A stretch of DNA of 64,000 bases, taken from assembly GCA_002372175.1 (NCBI GenBank), contig DFIS01000037.1, positions 17,315-81,314 on the forward strand. The letters are read 5' to 3'. The notes below the pieces were generated by a model. It saw only the letters and a list, made by a program, of their open reading frames with translations. It made no database searches and had not been told where the DNA came from. Position numbers and translations under genes: made by a program. Of this stretch, positions 1 to 8,502 are shown one piece after another. This DNA is from Solobacterium sp. UBA3691 (GTDB lineage Bacteria > Bacillota_I > Bacilli_A > Erysipelotrichales > Erysipelotrichaceae). The first letter of the stretch is position 1; every line of letters starts with the position of its first letter.

Positions 1-238
1 CGCTCTCGGTCACCGAAAGATACCCTGCAGGCTTATTTAACATGAAATAGTATTCTTCCCTGTAATCTACAGGTTCATCATAAACACATACGGTCTGTAC
101 ATCCGCATCCGTATGTGCAGAGATATTCCTGATGATCTCACCGTCTATGGTTACAGCTCCCTGCCTGATCAGCTTGTGGATCTCGTTCCTGGTCCCGTAG
201 CCAAGATTGGCCAGCAGCTTGTCAACTCTTATCTTCAT
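1..238 (-). CDS. rsuA: 16S rRNA pseudouridine synthase, RsuA-like (N-terminal part)
   Basis: This is the 5' part of a gene that runs off the left edge of the window. The 79 visible residues start with an S4 RNA-binding domain (VDKLLANLGYGTRNEI, then a GAVTIDGEIIRN turn) and reach the beginning of the catalytic domain at YFMLNKPAGYL. That NKP-x-G-Y order is typical of RsuA/RluB-family pseudouridine synthases and closest to RsuA, which modifies U516 of 16S rRNA. The catalytic Asp lies outside the window. The ATG overlaps the stop of the upstream flippase gene by four bases (ATGA), so translation is probably coupled. The truncation is only the window edge; nothing suggests a broken gene. Confidence 0.82.
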   Translation of the reverse strand, partial: MKIRVDKLLANLGYGTRNEIHKLIRQGAVTIDGEIIRNISAHTDADVQTVCVYDEPVDYREEYYFMLNKPAGYLSVTES

Positions 239-1896
239 GCGCGTTTACCGGGAATGATCCTGCGCAGCACAGCCATCAGGATATCCTTCAGACTCTTGCC
301 GAAGATCGCCTGCGGAAGCTTCATCAGTGAAGATACATACAGATATACCAGAACACCGGAGATACCGTATACAGCCAGTTCACCCAGAGCCAGCATACGT
401 GATGCATCGGTGATGCGGAAGCCGGCAATGCGGAAGATTGCAAAGACAGCGTTCATGCAGAGACAGGCAATCAGCATCTTGAAGAAACGCTTCCAGGTAT
501 TGCCGAAGACAACACCATAGCGGTTCTTGATCTTGGCCAGATCAAGATAGATGATCGTCATCGAACAGAGCACGCTGGAAAGGATCGCACCTGTGTAGCC
601 GATATACTTGATCAGCGGATAGAAGGTCACGCATTTGACAAGGAAGCCTACACCGAGGTAGACGATGCTCTCCTTGCGCAGACGCACGGTCATCATCGTT
701 GAGCTGCAGATCGGTGTCAGCGTTGTCACCAGTGCCAGTAAAGCCGCATAGGAAAGACAGATCTCACCGTAATCAAGATTATAACCGCCGTACATCACGT
801 AGTAGATTGGTCTCGCCAGCGCAAACATCGCAAAGCAGACCGGCACCGCGATAAACAGCACCGTGTCGAGACAGTCGGTAATATTCTTGCGCAGCTCCGT
901 TATATCGTTCTTTTCCAGTGCTGTTGTCATATACGGTACGATACCGGCAGAGAAGCCGATGCCGAGAACCTGCGGTATGCTTGTGAGCTTGTCACACTGT
1001 ACCTGAATGATGCCTGAGATCAGTTTGGCCGTATCGTAATTCAGTCCCAGTCCGGTCGTTACAGGCACGAAGAAACGCGTATTGATGATCGTCTGTGAAT
1101 TGCCGAAGATCGTGGAAAGAAGATACGGGAGACCAAACGCGAAGATCTCCATCAGCAGCTGATTTCTCTCGACCGGCTCCGTTGTCTGGGCTCTGGCAGC
1201 ACGGGCAACAGGACCGTAGTGTCTGCGGTCATACCAGACATAGTACAGAATACCTACCAGGGCACCGACGGAGGTCGAAAGCACCGCCATGTATACCGCC
1301 CAGATATTGTTCATCTTCAGCAGACGTACAAATACCCAGCCCATGCCAAGCAGGAAGATAACTCTGGCAAACTGCTCGATCACCTGCGTATTCGCATATA
1401 CCTTCAGATCCTTCAGACCCTGATAGAAACCTCTGTATGAGGACAGGATCGGTACGATAAACAGCGCCAGAGCCAGAATGATAAAGGTCGTGCGCATCGT
1501 CGCAATGTCCTCTGCTGTCGCACTGGCACCGAGTACTCTTGCGGAGAGTGAGCCGGAAGCCAGCACAAAGAACAAAGCCATCACAAAGCCGGAGACCATC
1601 AGTATGCCGGCACTGAGCTTACGCACCAGAATAACGGAACGCCAGTCATCCCTGTCCGCATATTTGGCTACGACAGCTGCTGTCGCATACGGCAGACCTG
1701 CCGTACATACCTGCAGCAGAACACTGTAGAACGTATATGCGGAGGAATAGAAGATCATGTTGTTCTCGGTGGCCAGGGAAGTAAACGGCACAACATAAAA
1801 GAGACCGATCGCTTTCGCAAGAAAGATCCCTGCCGAACTGGTCAGAGACCCAAGGATAAATGACTGTTTAACTCTGCTTTTCTGTGATTCTGTCAT
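235..1896 (-). CDS. ytgP: MOP-superfamily flippase, YtgP/SpoVB-like (putative lipid II flippase)
   Basis: A 553-residue polytopic membrane protein with about 14 hydrophobic segments. The N-terminal stretch ILGSLTSSAGIFLAKAIGLF and the RGFYQGLKDLKVYANTQ loop followed by EQFARVIFLL near residues 155-175 are hallmarks of the polysaccharide biosynthesis/SpoVB branch of the MOP (MATE-like) family. In B. subtilis YtgP (MurJ) moves lipid II across the membrane, and that is the likeliest role here; transport of another undecaprenyl-linked sugar cannot be excluded. The gene overlaps both the upstream lipoprotein gene and the downstream rsuA by ATGA, giving a three-gene unit. Confidence 0.85.
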   Translation of the reverse strand: MTESQKSRVKQSFILGSLTSSAGIFLAKAIGLFYVVPFTSLATENNMIFYSSAYTFYSVLLQVCTAGLPYATAAVVAKYADRDDWRSVILVRKLSAGILMVSGFVMALFFVLASGSLSARVLGASATAEDIATMRTTFIILALALFIVPILSSYRGFYQGLKDLKVYANTQVIEQFARVIFLLGMGWVFVRLLKMNNIWAVYMAVLSTSVGALVGILYYVWYDRRHYGPVARAARAQTTEPVERNQLLMEIFAFGLPYLLSTIFGNSQTIINTRFFVPVTTGLGLNYDTAKLISGIIQVQCDKLTSIPQVLGIGFSAGIVPYMTTALEKNDITELRKNITDCLDTVLFIAVPVCFAMFALARPIYYVMYGGYNLDYGEICLSYAALLALVTTLTPICSSTMMTVRLRKESIVYLGVGFLVKCVTFYPLIKYIGYTGAILSSVLCSMTIIYLDLAKIKNRYGVVFGNTWKRFFKMLIACLCMNAVFAIFRIAGFRITDASRMLALGELAVYGISGVLVYLYVSSLMKLPQAIFGKSLKDILMAVLRRIIPGKRA

Positions 1897-2459
1897 TGAT
1901 TATCACCGCTGTCTGTGACTCCGTCTACAACAGGAGCCGTTTCCTCATGATAAAAACCATCCGGTGATACTACATAAGACAAATACTCTCTGGTGATCTT
2001 TTCATGATTTTTGTCTTTCCATTCCACCAGCATATTCAGGCTCAGCTGATCTTCATTCGTTTCACCGCTGATCACAACACCCTTGACAAAGCCGGCATCC
2101 GCATACGTCTGATACGGAACCATGGAAAAATCCATATCTTCAAAGATGCCTACACTGGGCATCATCTTCCCGGAAGCATCATAGCTGATCCCGTTCTCCA
2201 CAGCCATGACCGTAATATCATACATGGCGATCTGCGGATCATCAATAAAACAGTAATACCTGTATGTATGATCCGGCATCTCACTCATCGTAATATCCAC
2301 GGAATAGTAAAGAGACTCCCCGCTGAAACGGCTGTTCTCTTCGATCGCTCTGTAATATCCTTCATACGCGGTAAGTGCACTCTTTGAACGGTCATTCTTA
2401 CTGTTCTGACAGCCCAGCAGAAGTACCATTACCGGTATCATCCACATCTTCTTTTTCAC
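1893..2459 (-). CDS. small lipoprotein of unknown function
   Basis: A protein of about 188 residues beginning GTG-KKKMWMIPVMVLLLGC: a short lysine n-region, a hydrophobic core and a lipobox ending in Cys, so a lipid-anchored extracellular protein. The rest is acidic and polar, with many Tyr and Asp residues, and matches no family I recognise. I chose the GTG because an internal ATG four codons later would remove all positive charge from the signal peptide. A longer upstream frame would read through the tyrS terminator hairpin. No Shine-Dalgarno precedes the GTG; a -10 box ends 7 nt upstream, so the mRNA may be leaderless. It is first in a unit with ytgP and rsuA, which hints at an envelope role. 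Confidence 0.65.
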   Translation of the reverse strand: MKKKMWMIPVMVLLLGCQNSKNDRSKSALTAYEGYYRAIEENSRFSGESLYYSVDITMSEMPDHTYRYYCFIDDPQIAMYDITVMAVENGISYDASGKMMPSVGIFEDMDFSMVPYQTYADAGFVKGVVISGETNEDQLSLNMLVEWKDKNHEKITREYLSYVVSPDGFYHEETAPVVDGVTDSGDNQ

Positions 2460-2466
2460 AAAGTAG

Positions 2467-2475
2467 ATTATATCA
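2467..2475 (-). promoter_or_regulatory. extended -10 promoter, probably leaderless, for the lipoprotein-ytgP-rsuA unit
   Basis: TATAAT preceded by TGA (extended -10) lies 7 nt before the GTG start of the lipoprotein gene and directly after the tyrS terminator. No convincing -35 or ribosome binding site is visible. Confidence 0.6.
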
Positions 2476-2499
2476 TACAAGCGCAGGGAATAACGGATG

Positions 2500-2523
2500 A
2501 AAAGATGACCCTTTCGGGTCATC
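2500..2523 (-). terminator. Rho-independent terminator of tyrS
   Basis: Perfect 8-bp stem (GATGACCC / GGGTCATC) with a four-base loop, followed on the minus strand by TTTT, six bases after the tyrS stop codon. Confidence 0.85.
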
Positions 2524-2528
2524 GCTGT

Positions 2529-3782
2529 TTACTTCTGAAAGGTAAAGACGTAGTAATTGCGTTTACCCTTTTTAATGATACTGAAATCCTGATCAAATGC
2601 GTCTGCCCTGTTCAGTCTGGCCTCAAGATCTGTTGTCCGCTCACCGTTGACCTGTACCGAACCCTGCTGGATCAGCTGTCTGGCATCACGCTTGGAGCCG
2701 GCGATCTTTGCGCCGACGAGAGCGTCGATCAGCAGTACACCATCTTCCACTTCGTGCTTCTCGGCATCGCTGAGACCTTCTCTAAGTTCATCTGCGGTCA
2801 GATCCTTGATCGAACCTCTGAACAGTGTCTCCGTGATCTTCAGTGCCTTCTCTACACCCTCACGGCCGTGGACCATCTCTGTCAGCTCCTCGGCCAGCGC
2901 CTTCTGTGCCGCTCTCTGCTCGGGATGCTGCTTCATCTCCTCTTCGAGAGCCATGATCTCCTCCGGACTGCGCAGACTCAGACGCTTCAGATAATCGATG
3001 ATATCGGCATCATCTACATTGACCCAGAACTGATAGAACTCATATGCATTCGTACGCTTCGGATCAAGCCAGATGTTCTTTCCTTCCGACTTGCCGAACT
3101 TGGATCCGTCACTCTTTGTGATCAGCGGTGATGTGATACCCCAGACTTCGCAGTCATCTCCCATGACCTTACGGATCAGTTCCGTACCTGTTGTCAGGTT
3201 GCCCCACTGGTCGGAACCGCCGATCTGGACAACACAGTTATGTCTTCTCAGCAGGAACAGCCAGTCGATCGCCTGCAGGATCGTATAGCTGAACTCTGTA
3301 TAGGAGATACCGGAATCCAGTCTCTTTCTGATCGTATCTTTCTGCAGCATGTATGATACGTTGAACAGTTTGCCATAGTCACGCAGATAATCAAGCAGCG
3401 TCATCTCACCGAGCCAGTTATTGTTGTTCTCCATGATCGCCGCATTGTCTCCCTCGAACGACAGGAACATTGCCAGCTGATCACGAATGCACTCAGCATT
3501 GTGCAGGACCTCCTCATGTGTCAGAAGCTTTCTCTCCGTTGTCGGACGGGGATCGCCGATCATGCCTGTAAAGCCGCCGCACAGGGCAATCGGTGTATGT
3601 CCTGCCTTCTGGTATCTGCGCAGCAGGATGATCTGCTGCAGATGGCCTACATGCAGGGAATCCGCCGTCGGATCAAAACCGCAGTATACCGTTGCCGGCT
3701 TTTCCAGACGCTTTACCAGAGCATCATAATCCGTACAGTCTTTGACCAGTCCTCTCCAGGTCAGTTCTTCAATAAAGTTCAT
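2529..3782 (-). CDS. tyrS: tyrosyl-tRNA synthetase
   Basis: A class I aminoacyl-tRNA synthetase that charges tRNA-Tyr in the cytoplasm; 417 residues, the usual bacterial TyrRS length. The HIGH signature is HVGH (residues 44-47) and the KMSKS loop is KFGKS (228-232). YCGFDPTADSL and IGGSDQWGN are typical of the tyrosine-binding Rossmann fold. A C-terminal S4 domain occupies roughly residues 350-415 (VNGERTTDLEARL). The gene stands alone between its own T-box leader and a strong terminator, so it is regulated by tRNA-Tyr charging. The ATG is preceded by GGGAGGAGAG. Confidence 0.98.
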   Translation of the reverse strand: MNFIEELTWRGLVKDCTDYDALVKRLEKPATVYCGFDPTADSLHVGHLQQIILLRRYQKAGHTPIALCGGFTGMIGDPRPTTERKLLTHEEVLHNAECIRDQLAMFLSFEGDNAAIMENNNNWLGEMTLLDYLRDYGKLFNVSYMLQKDTIRKRLDSGISYTEFSYTILQAIDWLFLLRRHNCVVQIGGSDQWGNLTTGTELIRKVMGDDCEVWGITSPLITKSDGSKFGKSEGKNIWLDPKRTNAYEFYQFWVNVDDADIIDYLKRLSLRSPEEIMALEEEMKQHPEQRAAQKALAEELTEMVHGREGVEKALKITETLFRGSIKDLTADELREGLSDAEKHEVEDGVLLIDALVGAKIAGSKRDARQLIQQGSVQVNGERTTDLEARLNRADAFDQDFSIIKKGKRNYYVFTFQK

Positions 3783-3789
3783 ATCTCTC

Positions 3790-4016
3790 CTCCCGGCGCC
3801 AACATAAAAGGCGCCCTCGATCTAAGGACGCCTCAGCGCGGTACCACCTTAGTTCATGAATACTCATGCCCTCATTACCCTTTAACGCAGGAAAATACGT
3901 TCTGCCTTTTGAGACAGAAAGCTCCCGGATGTATTCCTCCGCACCGCAGTATCCCTTTCACCAGCCGGGATATCTCTTGTGTCTGCGCATACGGTGTACT
4001 TGTTCCGTTCATCGCT
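3790..4016 (-). ncRNA. T-box riboswitch (tyrosine) upstream of tyrS
   Basis: The leader contains the 14-nt T-box core AAGGTGGTACCGCG (minus strand, around 3836-3849), which base-pairs with the acceptor end of uncharged tRNA. The stem I segment GAATACATCC carries the specifier triplet TAC (Tyr) at 3931-3933, in the usual GAA-NNN-A setting. A terminator stem (3810-3832, GGCGTCCT / AGGGCGCC on the minus strand, then TTTT) follows the T-box and is mutually exclusive with the antiterminator. Uncharged tRNA-Tyr should therefore turn tyrS on. Confidence 0.93.
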
Positions 4017-4022
4017 GATATA

Positions 4023-4050
4023 ACTATAAACCGAAAATGTGCAATGTCAA
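4023..4050 (-). promoter_or_regulatory. promoter of the tyrS T-box transcript
   Basis: TTGACA (4045-4050) and TATAGT (4023-4028) separated by 16 bases on the minus strand. The -35 overlaps the stop region of the upstream ccpA-like gene; transcription should begin near 4016. Confidence 0.75.
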
Positions 4051-5039
4051 TTCTTCGTTGACTGACGCGGTGTAAACAGATAACTGAGTTCGATCTGCTT
4101 ATCAAAGTTAGCGTCATTCTGCAGCATCTTCGTCATCACACGCATGGATACAGCTCCAAGGTCGTATGAAGGAATCGAGAAACTGGAGATCTGCGGACGC
4201 ATCATCGAATTATACTTCGTATCGATGACACATACGACATCCATATCCTCGGGTACGGATATACCGTTCTCTCTGGCTGTATTAACGATTGCCATGGCCT
4301 GGGAATCGCGGTTGCCGATCATCACGTCATACCTGTGTGTACGCATCCATTCACTGAGGAATGCATACGACGTACGGGCATCGGCAGGTATCCTGAGGAA
4401 GTTTTCAAACTTCAGTCCCTTCTTGGCAAAGGCAGCACTGGCACCGTTGATCATCTGACGGTTGGAGAAATCATTCTTACGGTCTTCAATGATCGCAATA
4501 TTTGTCTTGTCTTCCTCCAGATACTTCAGTGTCAGTTCATAGATTGCCTTTTCGATATCTACATATACACAGCAAATGTTGTCACCCGTGACCTTGTTTC
4601 CGATCACAACGATGGGAATATTGTACTTGGACAGCTCATCCATCTCCGAGATCATCAGCTTGTCATTGTAGATGATCACCCCATCCACACGGGATTTGAT
4701 GATATCCTCGATCACATCGTTGATATCCGTAATTCCGGCAGTGATCGTATGCAGCATGATGTTATAGTTGTAGATCTTTGCTACATCGATCAGACCGTTA
4801 ATGATCTGTCCTGTATAGGTAAAACTGGCCTCCGGCACCACAAGTCCGATCGTAGTAGTTCTCTGTAAAGCCAGTCCCTGAGCAATCGCATTGGGCTTAT
4901 ATCCAAGTTTCTCAATCGCGGCCTGTACTCTGTCACGAGTCGGTTGTTTGACTACATCACTGCCGTTGATCACGCGTGAAACAGTCGCCAGAGAGACACC
5001 AGATTCTTTTGCTACATCATAAATTGTGACTCTTTTCAT
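4047..5039 (-). CDS. ccpA: LacI-family transcriptional regulator, probable CcpA
   Basis: A 330-residue repressor with an N-terminal LacI helix-turn-helix (VTIYDVAKESGVSLATVSRV, residues 4-23) and hinge (KLGYKPNAIAQGLA), then a periplasmic-binding-protein-like effector domain. In CcpA this domain binds HPr-Ser46-P and the protein binds cre operators. The call as CcpA rests mainly on context: the order murC - ytxG-like - ytxH-like - this gene - tyrS matches the B. subtilis ccpA region. A cre-like site lies in this same window at 15378-15391. It is preceded by AAAGGGAGG. A sugar-specific LacI paralogue remains possible. Confidence 0.8.
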   Translation of the reverse strand: MKRVTIYDVAKESGVSLATVSRVINGSDVVKQPTRDRVQAAIEKLGYKPNAIAQGLALQRTTTIGLVVPEASFTYTGQIINGLIDVAKIYNYNIMLHTITAGITDINDVIEDIIKSRVDGVIIYNDKLMISEMDELSKYNIPIVVIGNKVTGDNICCVYVDIEKAIYELTLKYLEEDKTNIAIIEDRKNDFSNRQMINGASAAFAKKGLKFENFLRIPADARTSYAFLSEWMRTHRYDVMIGNRDSQAMAIVNTARENGISVPEDMDVVCVIDTKYNSMMRPQISSFSIPSYDLGAVSMRVMTKMLQNDANFDKQIELSYLFTPRQSTKN

Positions 5040-5061
5040 CTATGCCTCCCTTTCTTAATAG

Positions 5062-5793
5062 TTATTTATCGTTCTTATCCAGAACCTTCTTCAGTGCCTC
5101 AGCACCCTTTTTGGCAAGCTCTGCAGCACTTTCCTTGGCCTTGTCGAGTGTTTCCCTGACTTCCGGCTTGGAAATGAACTCGTTGATCTTGCTCTGAGCC
5201 ACCTTGACCTGCTCATTCACGGCCTCAGCAGCTTCATTGATATTCTTCTTCAGTCTTTCCTTCTCTTCGTCGGAAACTCTGACATCGATATAATCCTTGG
5301 CCTGATCGATCGCTTCCTTCGTCTTTTCTGTGACCGTATCCACCGTCTTCTGCACACGCGGTTCACTGCGGATCTCAGCAATCTTTGTCTTTGCCATATC
5401 AACAGCCTTTACAGCATTGGCCTTGATGAAATCGATCGTCTTGCGGATCTCGGGATTTTTGCCGATCTCCTCGGCCTTGTCACGGATCTCACCGATCGAC
5501 TGCCTGACTGTTGTTACGGTCGTATCGCGGATCTCGTTGATCCTTGTCTTCTGTTCTTCATTAAGTTTGAACTCAGGGATCTCCAGGATCTTCTCTTCCT
5601 CTTCAGGCTCGGCTTCGGCTGCGTTATTGATCTCCTGGATCTTGCGCTTCAGATCCTGAACTGTCTTTTCGATCGAATCGATCGGTTCCATATCACCGTT
5701 GACGATCTCATCAGTCTTATCTTCGATCTTACTCTTGATATCTTCTGCTTTGTCTGCAGCTTCGTCGATAACTTTCTTTACATCCTCACTCAT
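5062..5793 (-). CDS. YtxH-like charged helical protein with internal repeats
   Basis: A 243-residue, cysteine-free, almost wholly helical protein dominated by Lys, Glu, Asp and Ala; it probably forms amphipathic helices or coiled coils. A nine-residue unit recurs: NPEIRKTID (113-121), EPRVQKTVD (144-152) and KPEVRETLD (209-217), each at the head of a long helix, suggesting duplicated helical hairpins. An acidic break (PEEEEKILEIPEF) lies near residues 63-75. No membrane segment or signal peptide is seen. It overlaps the YtxG-like gene by 8 bases, and position plus composition suggest a distant relative of the B. subtilis YtxH general stress protein, though it is much longer. The biochemical function is unknown. 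Confidence 0.6.
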   Translation of the reverse strand: MSEDVKKVIDEAADKAEDIKSKIEDKTDEIVNGDMEPIDSIEKTVQDLKRKIQEINNAAEAEPEEEEKILEIPEFKLNEEQKTRINEIRDTTVTTVRQSIGEIRDKAEEIGKNPEIRKTIDFIKANAVKAVDMAKTKIAEIRSEPRVQKTVDTVTEKTKEAIDQAKDYIDVRVSDEEKERLKKNINEAAEAVNEQVKVAQSKINEFISKPEVRETLDKAKESAAELAKKGAEALKKVLDKNDK

Positions 5794-6253
5794 GATCTGC
5801 TGATTCCTCCTTCACGGGTACTTCCGATACTTCGGCAGACTCTTCCACTTTGATGTCAGGCTCGTCCTTGGTGACTTCAAAGTAACTGCTGGTATTCTTT
5901 TCAACATAGGCATCCGCCTGCTTGTTGAACTTGTCCAGGAAGAAGTCCTTGATCCTGCCTGCATTCTCATTGGCAGCCTCTGCCGCCTTGTTAATGGATT
6001 CTACAGTCTTATCGTGTACGTTGTCGAGAGTATGGCTGTACTTGACAGCAGTATCCAGAGGTGCCTGTACCTTCTCAATGCTCTGATCAACCAGTTTGAT
6101 CGTCGGATCAAGGCTCTTTACGGTAGCAGAGATCCCGTCGATCAGCTGCCACAGCTTTTTCAGAAAGATACAGAGAAACACCAGAACAACAGCACCGATG
6201 ATCGGCAGTATCTGAACACAAACAGCATGCAAAGCTTCCAATAATGCATCCAT
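5786..6253 (-). CDS. YtxG-like DUF948 membrane protein
   Basis: A 155-residue protein with one N-terminal transmembrane helix (residues about 12-32, ILPIIGAVVLVFLCIFLKKL) followed by a long heptad-rich helix (DGISATVKSLDPTIKLVDQSIEKVQ) and an acidic disordered tail. This is the DUF948/YtxG layout: a membrane anchor with a cytoplasmic coiled coil. In B. subtilis ytxG sits just after murC, as here, and belongs to a general-stress operon. The start has a good AAGGTGG site and its own promoter at 6280-6307. A scaffold or membrane-stress role is plausible but unproven. Confidence 0.75.
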   Translation of the reverse strand: MDALLEALHAVCVQILPIIGAVVLVFLCIFLKKLWQLIDGISATVKSLDPTIKLVDQSIEKVQAPLDTAVKYSHTLDNVHDKTVESINKAAEAANENAGRIKDFFLDKFNKQADAYVEKNTSSYFEVTKDEPDIKVEESAEVSEVPVKEESADHE

Positions 6254-6279
6254 GATTATTCCACCTTCTTTACGTACCT

Positions 6280-6307
6280 ATTATATAATGGATGAAAAGA
6301 TTTTCAA
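6280..6307 (-). promoter_or_regulatory. promoter of the ytxG-ytxH-ccpA unit
   Basis: TTGAAA (6302-6307) and TATAAT (6280-6285) with a 16-base spacer on the minus strand, just before the end of murC. Confidence 0.7.
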
Positions 6308-6309
6308 GA

Positions 6310-7620
6310 TTAATGAATGCGCTTTACCAAATCTGCAAGCCAATATATATCCTTACTGGACATAAACAGGAAAACAGCAGGTTTTTCCGCATGGAGCACG
6401 GCTGCCCCGGCCTCATCCTCGCTCAGTACGACAGAGCCGGGGATCTCCTTCTGCAGGTAGGTAATATCGATATCCGTACCATCCTGCTTATCATCGATAC
6501 TTGTAAAATCACAGAGATATACCCTGTCAGCCTTCTTCAGTGCCTGCGCAAATTCATTGACAAAATACAGTACGCGGGATGCCCTGTGCGGCTTGAATAC
6601 AGCTACGATCTTACGGTCAGGGAATCTCTTTCTGGCCGTATCCAGCGTCACGCTGACTTCTGTCGGATGGTGGGCATAGTCATCGATATAGATGTTATCC
6701 CCGTCCTGTTCAACGACAAAGCGTCTCTTGACCCCGCGGAAGGCACGAAGTCCGGCTTCGATCTGTGCCGGTTCCTCACCCAGCTTCAGGGCTGTGCCGA
6801 TCACCGCCAGACTGTTCAGCAGCAGGTGTCTGCCGACAAACGGCAGTGCGTAATGTCCGCACGCTCTGCCCTCAAAGATCACATCGAAATCCATGCCGTC
6901 GGAACGTTCATCCACATTGACAGCCTGCAGATCGTCATCATCATGTAAACCGTAATACCAGTGCGGTACGGAGGGATCCAGCACAGCCTTGCGTGTTTCC
7001 TCATCATCACCGTAGATGAAGATCCCCTTCTTCACATTGGCGGAGAACTCTTCATACGCATGTCTGTAATCATCTTTATCCTTGAAGTAATCCACATGAT
7101 CGATCTCGATGTTGGTCATGATCGCATAATCGGGATGGTACTGGATAAAGTGTCTGCGGAACTCATCTGCTTCCAGACAGAAATACTTTGTGTCTGCCGT
7201 AACATGACCGCTGCCGTCGCCGATCAGCCATCCTGTATTCTCATACTCACTGAGCACCGATGCCAGAAGACCGGTCGTCGTCGTCTTGCCGTGACTGCCC
7301 GATACAGCGATCGTATGATAGTTTTCAATAAATCTGCCGACAAATTCATGATAGCGCAGACATGTGCAGGTAGGATTGGATCTAGCCGCGATCACTTCCG
7401 GAAAATCTTCTAAAAAAGCATTACCAATGATGACATGCATGCCATCCTTGATATTGCTTTCGTTGAAGTCAAATATTTGAATATTGCGGTCTCTGAGACC
7501 TTCTTCCGTGAAGAAATGCTTCGGCTGATCACTTCCGCTGACATCATGTCCCAGATCATGCATCATGCATGCCAGAGACGCCATACCTGTGCCCTTGATG
7601 CCAATAAAGTAATAAACCAT
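6310..7620 (-). CDS. murC: UDP-N-acetylmuramate--L-alanine ligase
   Basis: Adds L-Ala to UDP-MurNAc, the first amino-acid step of peptidoglycan precursor synthesis in the cytoplasm. At 436 residues it has the usual three Mur ligase domains: an N-terminal UDP-binding Rossmann-like domain (FIGIKGTGMASLA), a central ATPase domain with P-loop SGSHGKTTTT (107-116) and Mg-binding EADEF, and a C-terminal domain starting near YIDDYAHHPTE and VFKPHRASR. The start has an AAGGAGAAAAC site. It follows the VISP-motif protein gene by 9 bases, suggesting cotranscription. Confidence 0.96.
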   Translation of the reverse strand: MVYYFIGIKGTGMASLACMMHDLGHDVSGSDQPKHFFTEEGLRDRNIQIFDFNESNIKDGMHVIIGNAFLEDFPEVIAARSNPTCTCLRYHEFVGRFIENYHTIAVSGSHGKTTTTGLLASVLSEYENTGWLIGDGSGHVTADTKYFCLEADEFRRHFIQYHPDYAIMTNIEIDHVDYFKDKDDYRHAYEEFSANVKKGIFIYGDDEETRKAVLDPSVPHWYYGLHDDDDLQAVNVDERSDGMDFDVIFEGRACGHYALPFVGRHLLLNSLAVIGTALKLGEEPAQIEAGLRAFRGVKRRFVVEQDGDNIYIDDYAHHPTEVSVTLDTARKRFPDRKIVAVFKPHRASRVLYFVNEFAQALKKADRVYLCDFTSIDDKQDGTDIDITYLQKEIPGSVVLSEDEAGAAVLHAEKPAVFLFMSSKDIYWLADLVKRIH

Positions 7621-7629
7621 GTTTTCTCC

Positions 7630-8442
7630 TTATTTACGAAGATTGTCACTGTCGAGAAGTGTTGTCTCGTCTATAATCTCGTCAAACAGAGTAGGCTGTT
7701 CCGTACTGTCCCGGAATTCCTCATCTCTGATCTTCAGAATATCATCGAGAGAGAAATCAGGAAGTGCATCTTCTGTTTCCTGTTTATCTTCAGTAACAAC
7801 CGTCTCTTCCATGCGGTTGGACTTCTCCACTGTATCCTGGATCCTGCTGGGTTCAGCTTCCTTGCTCATACCGTAGATCGGTGAAATAACCTTGGATACA
7901 TTCTCGTTCATACCGGGGGAAGTCATCGGTGACTTGGCCTTGCCTGTCGTCTGCAGAGCATCGATATCCTTTTCATCCACACCGAACATCGGACTGATCA
8001 CAGGTGTAAACTCATAAGCAGGTGTCTGTTTTCTCGGTTTGGCAGGTGCCTGTTCCTTAGGTCTTACGGGAGCTGCAGGCTGCGGTGCTGCCGGACGCTG
8101 CGTCTGCGGCATGGCACTTCCGGGCACATGCAGATTCATTGTCTCATCATTGACATCATCAACAGTAAGACCAAAACCTGCAGGCTTCTCCTGCTTCGGT
8201 TCCTCATATGCCTGCTGTACAGGCTCTTCCCTTCTCTGATTGATCATGAAATTGGGAACAGCCGGTGCCTGCTGCTGTACAGGTCTCTCCTTGACCTGCT
8301 GCATGACAGGACGCTGTTCTGCAGGTCTCTCCGTATATGTCTGGGCCGGACGTTTGACAGGCTCCGGCTCGGGGATCACTTCTTCTACGACCTCTTCTTC
8401 TTCCTCAAATAAAAGGTTCTGCAACTTCTTAAAAACACTCAT
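7630..8442 (-). CDS. disordered Pro/Gln-rich protein with two VISP-x-(F/Y)-G motifs, unknown function
   Basis: A 270-residue protein with no recognisable enzyme domain. It opens with a short amphipathic helix (MSVFKKLQNLLF) followed by an acidic run (EEEEEVVEEV), then a long Pro/Gln-rich disordered linker (about 23-140). Two near-identical short motifs follow, VISPMFGV (148-155) and VISPIYGM (185-192), and the C-terminus is acidic with possible helices (FSLDDILKIRDEEF). This looks like a membrane-targeted adaptor carrying repeated peptide ligands. The N-terminal pattern recalls SepF, and the position directly upstream of murC is where B. subtilis has the septal translocase gene sftA; both comparisons are only suggestive. 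Start is preceded by GGAAGG. Confidence 0.6.
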   Translation of the reverse strand: MSVFKKLQNLLFEEEEEVVEEVIPEPEPVKRPAQTYTERPAEQRPVMQQVKERPVQQQAPAVPNFMINQRREEPVQQAYEEPKQEKPAGFGLTVDDVNDETMNLHVPGSAMPQTQRPAAPQPAAPVRPKEQAPAKPRKQTPAYEFTPVISPMFGVDEKDIDALQTTGKAKSPMTSPGMNENVSKVISPIYGMSKEAEPSRIQDTVEKSNRMEETVVTEDKQETEDALPDFSLDDILKIRDEEFRDSTEQPTLFDEIIDETTLLDSDNLRK

Positions 8443-8467
8443 GCGGGCTCACCATTCCTTCCAATTA

Positions 8468-8496
8468 ATTCTACTCTGTTTTTGTTTTGTTGTTAA
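8468..8496 (-). promoter_or_regulatory. promoter of the VISP-protein-murC unit
   Basis: TTAACA (8491-8496) and TAGAAT (8468-8473) separated by 17 bases on the minus strand, about 25 bases before the start codon. Confidence 0.65.
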
Positions 8497-8502
8497 GACG
8501 TA

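Noticed and set aside
1..238. rsuA as a truncated pseudogene
   Set aside because: The frame is open to the window edge; it is cut by the window, not broken.
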